A DNA stretch of 10,947 nucleotides from positions 1 to 10,947 of the forward strand of contig JASHTO010000468.1 of assembly GCA_030040515.1 (NCBI GenBank). The letters run 5' to 3'. The notes under the pieces are model-generated. The model was given only the letters and a program-made list of their open reading frames with translations. It was not told the DNA's origin and searched no databases. The first letter of the stretch is position 1. Each line of letters begins with the position of its first letter. The stretch is from Terriglobia bacterium. Its GTDB lineage: Bacteria; Acidobacteriota; Terriglobia; UBA7540. Shown in pieces: positions 1 through 6,273 of this stretch. Position numbers and translations under genes: made by a program.

Positions 1-2827
1 TTCCGATGATGATGGTAGCGCCCTGCACCTGAAGGGGTTCCGCGGGCAAATGAACCTTTCCACTGGGGGCTTGCATTCCCTCGGGCATGGCTTTTACCGG
101 GACCACCTCGATCGTCAAGTCACCGGCGGGCAAGTCGCGCAGCAGGAAGTTGCCCTGTTCATCGGAGACGGCCGTGCTGTTGCCGGCGCGAAGGTGGATT
201 CCCGGCATGGGCACCAGCGCGTAGTCGCTTCCGGGCCACGGCCCGCTTCCTTGCGGCACGACGGCGCCGGGAGCTGCGGCAGCGGGATTGTCCTTGGGCG
301 TTTTGAGGTAAACATGGCCGGCAATGGAGCGCAGGGCGCGCACGGGGACGTTCTGAATCAACGTGGAGACGGGGGTAATGTGAATTGGGAATGATTCACT
401 CGACAGGACGTAATTGGCGGGCAGTGTCGTGGGATCCACGCTCAGCGTGTAATTGCCGGGCGGCAGATCCACCAATTCGAAATCACCATTATCCGTCACG
501 ATGGTGCGTTTTTGGCGGCCATCATCCAGCACCAACCGAACTTCCGGCATGCCCTTGGAATCGGGTTGGCGTTTTCCTTCCAGGCGCAAATCGTTGAACA
601 CCGAGCCCACCAGCCGCGAGAAATCCACCACGCCAAAATTCACCACCGCCATTCTGGAGCGGATCAGGTCCACATCGGCATCGCTGGGAGTCGTCATGCG
701 CACAGGGTAGGGAAACTGTGCGAGGCGGAGCGAAATGTGGTGCTGGCCCACGCTGACGTTTTCGAATTTATAACGGCCCAGTTCATCGGTCACCGTGGAT
801 TCCCCGTTTTCGAGTTCCACCCGGATGTTGTCAAAACCGCGCTCGCCGGGATTCAAAACCCCATTCACGTTGTTATCGCGAAACACCCGACCTTCGATGG
901 TGCACCCGTGATGGAGCGTCGAGCGGAAAAAGCTGGGCGCGGCCCGGAAATTCTTGGTGATGCCCACCGAAAACACCATGGAGCGTTCGACCGAGCCCTG
1001 ATAATTTGCCAGAACCCACACGTTGCTGAGCGAAGAGGTCAATTCCAGGGTGGGCGTCAACTGATCGCGCAGGCCGTAATTAAAGTACGGCGTCCACGCC
1101 TGGGAACTTCCGTCGGTGTTCCGAATCAGGGAGGCGCCGGGGGAAAACTCGAGTCCGTGCCACATGTGGAACTGGCCCGCCACGGAAAGGGAAGTTCCGA
1201 TGGGCACCTGGGCATTCAGCAGCGCGCGGATTTCCGGAGGCAGCTCGGAGGAATTCACAAAGGCGACAGGATCCGCCAAAAAAAGGGATTGCAGGGCCGG
1301 GCTTAAAAGGCTCAACTCCGACTCGAGCTTATCCACCAGCGAGGGATTGGTTTTGTTCTGCTCAAATCCCACCGAGAGCGAGCCCCCTTTCACCGGGAAG
1401 TAGACCGAATCGCGAAAAGTGAACTGGTCTTCCGAATCGATCTGCAGCGGGTCCTGGAAAGATCCCACGGTAAGCTGCGCCGTATTGGAGATTTTAGGAA
1501 AAACCTGGTAATGCCAGAAGGTGTCCACGCGGTTGCCGGTGGTCGGGTCGACGGCGAATCCCCCCACGTTGTGACTGTAATCGTATTCAACGGTCAGGTC
1601 CTGCTTACGCCCCAGTTCCATATAGACGTTGGGACTGAGGTAATCCGAACTGCCGGCGATGGTGATTCCCGGAATGCTCTCCGTCACGATGTGCTGGTAA
1701 TTCACGGACTCGGTCAGCCAGGGCTTGTTCCGATAAAGCCAGCCAGCCTTCACGGAATCGGTGCTGGTCACGAGCGATCCCAATTGGTTGATGGGAAACA
1801 ATTGCGAGGACATGATGCCGGCCGCGTAAAACGTCGTAGAAGCGCCCTGATAAGCCATTTCGCCGCGCACCATGCCGCCGTGATTGCTCACTCCCCCCGC
1901 TCCGCGCAAGGTCCAGTGCCGATCGGGCGTATAGGAGAATCCGCCGGTCTGCATGTAATTATCGCGGCGCCCGGAGCCCACCCCATAGATATTGATGGGG
2001 GCGTTGACAAAGGTGGAGGTGGTGAACAGGCTGAGCTTTTTGGTTTGCTGCCGGTGGAATGAGAAGGCGGCTACATCGCGTGTGGCGCCCAGGGTGAGAT
2101 AGAAGAACGGCACGGTCGTTCCGGCATAGACATCGTATTCATTTTCGCCGCGCTTCAGGCTGAAGTTGCCTCCGCGCAGGATCGTGGTGTCGATAAACGA
2201 GTAGGAGTTCACAAACCCCTGCGACCCGCTGCCGATGAGATTGGTGCTGAAGTCGCCGGCCTGCATGAGCCTGGTGGGGTCGGCGTACATCAGGGTGGCG
2301 GTGCGCAGGTTGAAGTCGTGGCCCCCGAGATAGGCGTCCTCTTCCATCTGGCTGGCAAAATCCAGCCGTCCGTGCAGGCCGGCCAGTTGCGACCAGGAGA
2401 CGCTGTCGAGTAAGCCCACTGCGGTGCTTCCATTGTTGCTCGACGCCAGCACATTGGAGCTGACGGAACCCTGCCCCATTTCATCCTGGCGCTGGCGCAT
2501 CGAGGGCGAAATCTCCACCACCGGCTTGGCGATGACGCGCACGCGAATGCTGACGGGCTTGTCCTTGATATAACCCACCACGATGGTTTCGCCGCGCTCC
2601 AACCCGTAGAAAGTCAGCGTATCGTTGCTCGCGTCGACGCGCAGAACGGCCGGGTCAAGAACAATCGGGTTGACGAGGTTGGGCGCCGCGATGCTTTTGG
2701 AGGACTGCCAGTAGACTTCCACCAGTGAGGGCAAGGCGACGTCCTGGCCGCGCGCTCCGCCGGCGCATAGCAGGAGCGCCGCCATGACCCCAACCAACCC
2801 TCTCGTGATGTTTCCGTACACCTTCAT
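1..2827 (-). CDS. Outer-membrane usher-like beta-barrel protein with pilus-type N-domain and C-terminal Ig-like domains (3' end off window)
   Basis: The frame is open without a stop from the ATG at 2827 to the left edge, giving 942 residues of a partial protein. Residues 1-27 look like a Sec signal peptide (basic n-region, MAALLLCAGG core, cleavage near ARG|QD). Residues ~29-102 fit the 'pilus formation protein N-terminal' pattern known from CpaC/RcpA secretins: IVLDPAVLRVD followed by GLERGETIVVGY. After a polar linker, residues ~145-635 alternate short amphipathic aromatic strands with turns, as in a large outer-membrane barrel. This is interrupted at ~494-540 by a Leu-rich, probably helical insert. 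At ~641-715 an SdrD_B-like Ig domain follows (GRVFRDNNVNGVLNPGE, TDELGRYKF). A second starts near 738 (DNGDFELVDLPPGNYTL) and a third carboxypeptidase-regulatory-like domain near 836 runs off the edge. As the last gene after two secreted subunits and a chaperone it occupies the usher position. I infer export or anchoring of the subunits. No Shine-Dalgarno motif precedes the ATG. It could instead be a non-secretory porin-like adhesin. Confidence 0.85.
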   Translation of the reverse strand, partial: MKVYGNITRGLVGVMAALLLCAGGARGQDVALPSLVEVYWQSSKSIAAPNLVNPIVLDPAVLRVDASNDTLTFYGLERGETIVVGYIKDKPVSIRVRVIAKPVVEISPSMRQRQDEMGQGSVSSNVLASSNNGSTAVGLLDSVSWSQLAGLHGRLDFASQMEEDAYLGGHDFNLRTATLMYADPTRLMQAGDFSTNLIGSGSQGFVNSYSFIDTTILRGGNFSLKRGENEYDVYAGTTVPFFYLTLGATRDVAAFSFHRQQTKKLSLFTTSTFVNAPINIYGVGSGRRDNYMQTGGFSYTPDRHWTLRGAGGVSNHGGMVRGEMAYQGASTTFYAAGIMSSQLFPINQLGSLVTSTDSVKAGWLYRNKPWLTESVNYQHIVTESIPGITIAGSSDYLSPNVYMELGRKQDLTVEYDYSHNVGGFAVDPTTGNRVDTFWHYQVFPKISNTAQLTVGSFQDPLQIDSEDQFTFRDSVYFPVKGGSLSVGFEQNKTNPSLVDKLESELSLLSPALQSLFLADPVAFVNSSELPPEIRALLNAQVPIGTSLSVAGQFHMWHGLEFSPGASLIRNTDGSSQAWTPYFNYGLRDQLTPTLELTSSLSNVWVLANYQGSVERSMVFSVGITKNFRAAPSFFRSTLHHGCTIEGRVFRDNNVNGVLNPGERGFDNIRVELENGESTVTDELGRYKFENVSVGQHHISLRLAQFPYPVRMTTPSDADVDLIRSRMAVVNFGVVDFSRLVGSVFNDLRLEGKRQPDSKGMPEVRLVLDDGRQKRTIVTDNGDFELVDLPPGNYTLSVDPTTLPANYVLSSESFPIHITPVSTLIQNVPVRALRSIAGHVYLKTPKDNPAAAAPGAVVPQGSGPWPGSDYALVPMPGIHLRAGNSTAVSDEQGNFLLRDLPAGDLTIEVVPVKAMPEGMQAPSGKVHLPAEPLQVQGATIIIG

Positions 2828-2840
2828 GAATTTGTGGGGT

Positions 2841-2869
2841 TGTAGCGGCGCTCATAGAGCGCCGCTACA
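2841..2869. repeat. Perfect 13-bp inverted repeat (REP-like hairpin) between chaperone and barrel genes
   Basis: TGTAGCGGCGCTC and its exact reverse complement flank a 3-nt loop. The element begins 3 nt after the chaperone stop codon and ends 13 nt before the barrel gene's ATG. On the transcribed strand it is followed by ACCCC, not a run of U, so it does not fit an intrinsic terminator. It may stabilise or process the polycistronic message, reduce expression of the barrel relative to the chaperone, or be a dispersed REP-like repeat. Confidence 0.85.
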
Positions 2870-2872
2870 GAA

Positions 2873-3685
2873 TTACTGTCCCGCCACCGTAAAAGGCATC
2901 GCTCGCGTCTCCACACTCTGCTCCCCGTAGGTCACGGTGAGAATTCCGGTGTAATTGCCGGGTGGAAGATTTCCGGTCCAGTAAATCTGGAAGGGATTCT
3001 TCTGTCCGGGCAGAGTCCGCAGCATCTCGCTTTCCGCCTTGGCCACCAGCTTGCGGTTCGAGTCGAGCACCGCCAGGTGGCCCTGCGGAAAGACGTGCGT
3101 ATTTCCGCTGTTGGTGATGTCAAAAGTAAGTTTCAGCCCCTGGTTTCCGGCGGGCGGAGTCAATTTCAGATTTTCGAGATCGATTTTGTAAGCCGCCGTG
3201 CCTTCCGCGGTGAGCAGCACCAGGCATCCGACCCGCACATTGGCAAAAACCGTCTTACCATCCGGGGTAAGCTGTTGGGTGAGCACCGGCTTGGACTGCA
3301 CGAACAAGACGGCGTAATAGCCGCCGCTGGCGTCGGGCGGGGGAGTCACGATGGCTCGCATTTTCTGCGTGCCGTGAGCGGGAATTTCAAAATGCTCGGG
3401 GACAAACTGAATCCAGTTGGCCGCCGACCGCGGGGAAGTTCCCGCAGTCGAGAAAACCTTTTCATTCTTCTCGTTGTACCAAAGGTCGGTGATCTGCACG
3501 CTCATCTCCACCGGCGCATCGCCCCGGTTGACGGTGGCCAGGTCAATCTCAAAAGCCACACCCGGCTTGAAACTTTGCACCACCTGGGCGGGCGCAATGC
3601 CCACGGACTGCGCCGCGGCGGCAGCAGGCCAGAGGAAGGCGAGCACCAGCAGGCATTTTGTCGGGACCGGAATGCGGTGCATCAT
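2873..3685 (-). CDS. PapD-like periplasmic chaperone (two Ig-like domains)
   Basis: This 270-residue protein has a clear signal peptide (CLLVLAFLWPAAAAAQ, cleavage near residue 25). The mature part divides into two beta-rich halves. Half 1 (~27-145) contains SVGIAPAQVVQSFKPG, then NWIQFVPEHFEIPAHGTQ and PPPDASGGYYAVLFVQS. Half 2 (~150-270) contains LTFDITNSGNTHVFPQG and ends in LPPGNYTGILTVTYG. Length, two-domain layout and the 'P-x-x-F-x-I-P-x-G' pattern match pilus-assembly chaperones. The first half also resembles the DUF916/WxL-interacting fold, which is related in architecture. Its ATG directly abuts the TAA of the upstream subunit gene (TAAATGATG), with no Shine-Dalgarno motif, so translation is probably coupled; the second ATG at 3682 is an equally possible start. 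The inferred role is capping and folding the upstream secreted subunits before hand-over to the barrel. I could not place the canonical PapD Arg/Lys pair with certainty. Confidence 0.8.
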   Translation of the reverse strand: MMHRIPVPTKCLLVLAFLWPAAAAAQSVGIAPAQVVQSFKPGVAFEIDLATVNRGDAPVEMSVQITDLWYNEKNEKVFSTAGTSPRSAANWIQFVPEHFEIPAHGTQKMRAIVTPPPDASGGYYAVLFVQSKPVLTQQLTPDGKTVFANVRVGCLVLLTAEGTAAYKIDLENLKLTPPAGNQGLKLTFDITNSGNTHVFPQGHLAVLDSNRKLVAKAESEMLRTLPGQKNPFQIYWTGNLPPGNYTGILTVTYGEQSVETRAMPFTVAGQ

Positions 3686-4825
3686 TTAGGGCACCGTAAT
3701 CGTATAAGTCAGAGTTGCGCTGTCGCTCCCCAAAAAGGGAGTCGCCGTATTGTCCAGTGAAACGAACAGTCCCAGATATCGCGTGATCGTGCTTCGGTCG
3801 GCGGCGGTGGTGGTCATGACAGTTTGCGTTCCCACCGTGGTTGAAATTGCGTTGTAAGGTCCCGCCGCGGCCGCGGAATCGTCCAGTTGCAGCAGGGTCG
3901 GATGGGCGAAGTTCGTGCTGACATACACCTCCAGATCCGCGACCGTGGAAGTGAAATCCGAAAATTCCGGCTCGAGGTAATAGGGCGTGGTGTAAATGAT
4001 TCCTCCGGCGGCTGCCACCGTGGGCACCGTCGCGCCCACTCCCAGGCCATTGACGTCCCCGAAGGCCAGGGTATAGGGGGAGGCGGTCCCGCTCACGGCC
4101 AGTCCGCTCGGAGCGGTGGCCAGAGCAAGCGAAACCGCATCCTGCACGGTATTGGCAGGCGCCAGGTTGAAAGTCCAGGTGGCCGTGGCATCAACGTGGT
4201 TGGTGGTCAGATCGGTCATGGTGTAGGTCACCACGGCCGCACTGTCCACTCCGCTAAAGGCGCTGGCGCCGTCGTTATCAGGCAAATAAATTCCGATGCC
4301 CACCGTCGTGGTGGTATTTCCCATGGAGGCTACCACCGTGCTCGGCGCGGCCGCGCTGGTCGACATGGCGGAATATCCCGCCGAGCTGGTGCAGGCTCCG
4401 GTGCTCGGGCAGTTCTCCACCATCAGGGCCAGAGGATGATTGAAATTGGTGCTCACGTAGGCGGTCAGCTTGGCGTCGTGGCCGGCCGGCAGGCCCGTAA
4501 ACTCCACTTCGAACTCACTAAAGTAAATTGCGCCCGTGGTGAGCGCAGTTACGGTCAACCCGGTTTGCGGGGTACCCACTCCCAGCGCATTCATATCTCC
4601 AAAAGTATTCTCGTAGTCGCTGCCCACCAGCGTGCCGGTGATTCCTCCCGGCGACTGGAGCAGGCTGAAGGTCTGGCCTGCGGCTTTACCCGGATAGATC
4701 GTCATCAAAAGAGCGGAGAAGAGGGAAATCAAGAAGCCCTGATTCAAAAGCGAACAAGCCTTCCCAATTCCCCTTCCCGAAACCCGCCTCCTCTTACTTT
4801 CGAGATTTAAATCGTGCGCACTCAT
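3686..4825 (-). CDS. Secreted pilin-like subunit with two tandem homologous domains
   Basis: The 379-residue product has a long basic N-terminus (SKRRRVSGRGIGK), a hydrophobic stretch (FLISLFSALLMTIYP) and a likely cleavage near KAAG|QT at about residue 50. The rest is two copies of one domain. Copy 1 is ~52-210 and copy 2 is ~225-379. Both carry the signature FGD[MV]N[AG]LGVG, then a Glu/Phe-rich strand and AYVSTNFNHP or VYVSTNFAHP, and both end in a strand of type YTMT/YTIT. Copy 2 shares T[VI]QDAV and TR[YF]L-L-VS with the 213-residue protein upstream. The ATG at 4825 has no ribosome binding site; an AGGAGG tract lies inside the reading frame near codons 12-13 but no start codon follows at the right distance. 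Position before the chaperone suggests an exported structural subunit or tip adhesin. I do not recognise a named family. Confidence 0.8.
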   Translation of the reverse strand: MSAHDLNLESKRRRVSGRGIGKACSLLNQGFLISLFSALLMTIYPGKAAGQTFSLLQSPGGITGTLVGSDYENTFGDMNALGVGTPQTGLTVTALTTGAIYFSEFEVEFTGLPAGHDAKLTAYVSTNFNHPLALMVENCPSTGACTSSAGYSAMSTSAAAPSTVVASMGNTTTTVGIGIYLPDNDGASAFSGVDSAAVVTYTMTDLTTNHVDATATWTFNLAPANTVQDAVSLALATAPSGLAVSGTASPYTLAFGDVNGLGVGATVPTVAAAGGIIYTTPYYLEPEFSDFTSTVADLEVYVSTNFAHPTLLQLDDSAAAAGPYNAISTTVGTQTVMTTTAADRSTITRYLGLFVSLDNTATPFLGSDSATLTYTITVP

Positions 4826-4833
4826 CGGAATGT

Positions 4834-4848
4834 CGGCCTAAGCGGCCG
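4834..4848. promoter_or_regulatory. Short hairpin just upstream of the double-domain subunit start
   Basis: CGGCC and GGCCG flank a 5-nt loop, 8 nt upstream of the ATG at 4825 and in the place where a ribosome binding site would be expected. Further upstream, GTTCGC (4858-4863) and GCGAAC (4877-4882) form another 6-bp inverted repeat. Such structure could restrain initiation, but stems this short are expected by chance in GC-rich DNA. The remaining 4826-5105 gap holds no gene that I can support; its other notable feature is a C/G-rich tract near 4993-5028. Confidence 0.25.
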
Positions 4849-5105
4849 TCGCCGGCGGTTCGCAAGTTCCTGACCGGCGAACGGAAGCCCGTCCTTGCGA
4901 GCGGGCCACCCCTCTCGATTTCCAGGGTTCATTAAAGTCTAGCGGGGTCCAGAAATCGGGCTTTCAGGGACGCGACAGTGAATTAATCCCAGCTCCCCCC
5001 TCTCCCCCTTGGGCTGGGGTCGAGGGGGTATATCGTCAACTTCACCGTCGAAGATTACGTGGGACAAAAATTCAGCTACTTCATGACCACACACAGAAGC
5101 ACAGC

Positions 5106-5747
5106 TTACTTGATGGTCATCGTGTAAGTAACCGTCGTGCTGAGCCCTGCCCCCGGAGCTGCCGTGGGTGAAACGGACAAAGCCAGGAAACGGGTCATCG
5201 CCGTACCATCTGCGCCGGCCGCGGAAAGGGCTGTGCCGGAAACCACCGTGGTCGCCGAGCCAATAGCGGTACCAAGCGTTTGCCACGAACTGACGGTCAA
5301 TCCCGTCGTGGTGCTCTGGTCCGTGGTGGTCGGCACCTGGACGACCAGGCCGGTTTCAAGCGATGCGGCCCATGCGGTAATCGAGGCGGAAGTGCTGGCC
5401 GTCAATCCCGCCCATTGCGGGGTCAGGGTGTAGTCCGTGTAGTAGACCGCCGCGGTCTGTCCGGGCGTGGTCGGCGTAAACAGGTTGCAATTTCCGGCGT
5501 TGACACCGAGAGCGTCCACCGTTCCGAAGCTCATGGTATAGGTCGGGTTCGTGCCTGCAACCGCGCAGTGGTTGATCCCGGCCGTCGTGCCGGTGCTCAG
5601 GGTAAGGTTTACCGCGTCCTGAATGGTGGCGCTCACCGTCAGGGTGGGTGAATAGACGTTGGTATTTGCTGCTCCGTTGACCGCGAATGAAGCGCTGGCC
5701 GTCATCAGTAACAGCCCCAGCAGAAGTAGTATTGATCGCTTTTTCAT
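5106..5747 (-). CDS. Small secreted pilin-like subunit, single domain
   Basis: The 213-residue product begins with a textbook signal peptide (MKKRSILLLLGLLLMTASASFA, cleavage near residue 22). The mature ~190 residues are Thr/Ala/Ser-rich with few charges. They carry TIQDAVNLTLSTG, YTMSFGTVDALGV, a central AVYYTDYTLTPQW strand, and end with TRFLALSVSP and a terminal VTYTMTIK strand. These anchor points recur in both halves of the next protein, so the two genes are paralogues. The start at 5747 is chosen because AGGAGA sits at ideal distance before it; an in-frame ATG at 5843 would add a second hydrophobic leader and has no good ribosome site. The low-charge beta-strand composition and the terminal strand resemble spore-coat-U/pilin subunits assembled by chaperone-usher systems, but the family match is not certain. 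Being first and having the best ribosome site fits an abundant major subunit. Confidence 0.85.
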   Translation of the reverse strand: MKKRSILLLLGLLLMTASASFAVNGAANTNVYSPTLTVSATIQDAVNLTLSTGTTAGINHCAVAGTNPTYTMSFGTVDALGVNAGNCNLFTPTTPGQTAAVYYTDYTLTPQWAGLTASTSASITAWAASLETGLVVQVPTTTDQSTTTGLTVSSWQTLGTAIGSATTVVSGTALSAAGADGTAMTRFLALSVSPTAAPGAGLSTTVTYTMTIK

Positions 5748-5750
5748 AGT

Positions 5751-5756
5751 TCTCCT
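5751..5756 (-). promoter_or_regulatory. Strong ribosome binding site deciding the 5747 start
   Basis: AGGAGA lies 3 nt before the ATG (about 6 nt from the core GGAG) and follows an A-rich run. It is the only good Shine-Dalgarno motif in front of any start in the cluster, which favours 5747 over the in-frame ATG at 5843 and suggests high expression of this subunit. Confidence 0.75.
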
Positions 5757-5844
5757 TTTTTTCCAGGTCTCCGGTTTCGCTTGCTGGTGCGCACAAGTTT
5801 CAACGACCAGGGCAAAGAACAGAGTCCAAATTAATTTCAGCATT

Positions 5845-5868
5845 TGCTCGAAAATGCTTCATCGAGCA
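5845..5868 (-). promoter_or_regulatory. Leader hairpin upstream of the small subunit gene
   Basis: TGCTCGA and TCGAGCA form a perfect 7-bp stem with a 10-nt loop about 100 nt before the ATG at 5747. If the promoter proposed at 5921-5949 is used, this hairpin lies inside an untranslated leader of roughly 165 nt. No U-run follows, so a terminator is unlikely. A role in message stability or as a protein-binding site is possible but untested. Confidence 0.35.
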
Positions 5869-5920
5869 GTTCGATTTCATTCGCTTCGCTCTAGTCTTTC
5901 TCGCGCATGAAATTTTCCTA

Positions 5921-5949
5921 ATCCTGAATCACCTATGTAGGTGTGACAA
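5921..5949 (-). promoter_or_regulatory. Candidate promoter for the pilus-like cluster
   Basis: On the minus strand TTGTCA (5949-5944) matches the -35 consensus at five of six positions. It is separated by 17 nt from CAGGAT (5926-5921), which is a weak -10. It points at the small subunit gene. A weak -10 with a palindromic spacer is typical of an activator-dependent promoter, but the assignment rests only on pattern. Confidence 0.35.
5930..5943. promoter_or_regulatory. Perfect palindrome CACCTA-TG-TAGGTG, likely operator
   Basis: Two 6-bp arms around a 2-bp centre form a perfect 14-bp dyad. It fits entirely inside the 17-bp spacer of the candidate promoter, abutting the TTGTCA element. This symmetry suits a dimeric helix-turn-helix regulator (for example of the LuxR/NarL or MerR type). 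The regulator itself is not in the window. Confidence 0.5.
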
Positions 5950-5955
5950 GAGGCC

Positions 5956-6007
5956 GGGGGTACCATTACAAAAGTACTGGTACCTATGCCGCTATTTATG
6001 GCCTAGG
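5956..6007. promoter_or_regulatory. Cluster of phased palindromes upstream of the promoter
   Basis: GGTACC occurs at 5959-5964 and again at 5979-5984, exactly 20 bp apart (about two helical turns). AGTACT lies between them at 5973-5978 and CCTAGG at 6002-6007. A second TTGTCA (6017-6012 on the minus strand) precedes the CCTAGG just as the first precedes the CACCTA palindrome, 68 bp further on. The arrangement looks like several binding sites on one face of the helix upstream of -35. Confidence 0.4.
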
Positions 6008-6220
6008 GGGATGACAACATGTCCCGATTCTGTAAGTTAGCGATCCCTCCGTTTGTAAAAAACGCCCACACGGAAAAGTGACCGGTCATCGCACCGGACC
6101 CAGTACTGCCAAAACCCCGCGTATGGCACCACTTACGGGCGGCTGGAAGGCTTTGGGGCACTTTGTGGCAGGGTTCTTCACTAAGTTGGCTACACAAAGT
6201 AATGCGCACAATCCATGCCA

Positions 6221-6240
6221 CTGAACACTAGCCTGTTCAG
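6221..6240. terminator. 7-bp hairpin downstream of the fibre gene, possible weak terminator
   Basis: CTGAACA and TGTTCAG pair perfectly around a 6-nt loop, starting 33 nt after the fibre stop codon. It is at the right place for transcript end formation, but no U-rich tail follows, so it is at best a 3'-end stabiliser or an atypical terminator. Confidence 0.3.
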
Positions 6241-6273
6241 GTAGCCCCGTCAAGCCGAATGGGCGTGAGGTAC

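Larger units (their letters stand above)
5748..6273. other. 526-bp intergenic control region, no supported gene
   Basis: This gap separates the stop of the giant fibre gene from the first subunit gene. It is visibly more AT-rich around 5820-5930 and 5960-6000 than the genes. It contains the hairpins, palindromes, candidate promoter and leader listed separately. The open frames crossing it lack ribosome sites and recognisable protein patterns. It is most simply the end of one transcription unit and the promoter plus leader of the next. Confidence 0.6.

Noticed and set aside
512..2062. Plus-strand open frames of 264 and 183 codons opposite the barrel gene
   Set aside because: They mirror a continuous minus-strand frame with clear domain patterns, have no ribosome sites, and show His/Arg/Gly-rich sequence typical of antisense reading of GC-rich genes.
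3887..4810. Plus-strand 307-codon open frame opposite the double-domain subunit
   Set aside because: The translation is Gly/Arg/His-rich with no domain pattern, and the minus frame has a signal region and internal domain duplication.
4993..5028. G-quadruplex or terminator in the C/G-rich tract between the two subunit genes
   Set aside because: Each strand offers only three well-separated G-runs, and the possible stems are short with long loops and no U-run.
5841..5843. In-frame ATG as alternative start of the small subunit
   Set aside because: It would add 32 residues with a second hydrophobic leader in front of a complete signal peptide and has no convincing Shine-Dalgarno motif, whereas 5747 has a strong one.
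6082..6097. CCGGT/ACCGG inverted repeat as a terminator of the fibre gene
   Set aside because: It is a 5-bp stem with a 6-nt loop and no U-run, about 180 bp after the stop; it is expected by chance.
6003..6221. Small minus-strand open frame in the intergenic region
   Set aside because: It has no ribosome site, no recognisable pattern, and overlaps the palindrome-rich control region; it cannot be supported as a gene.
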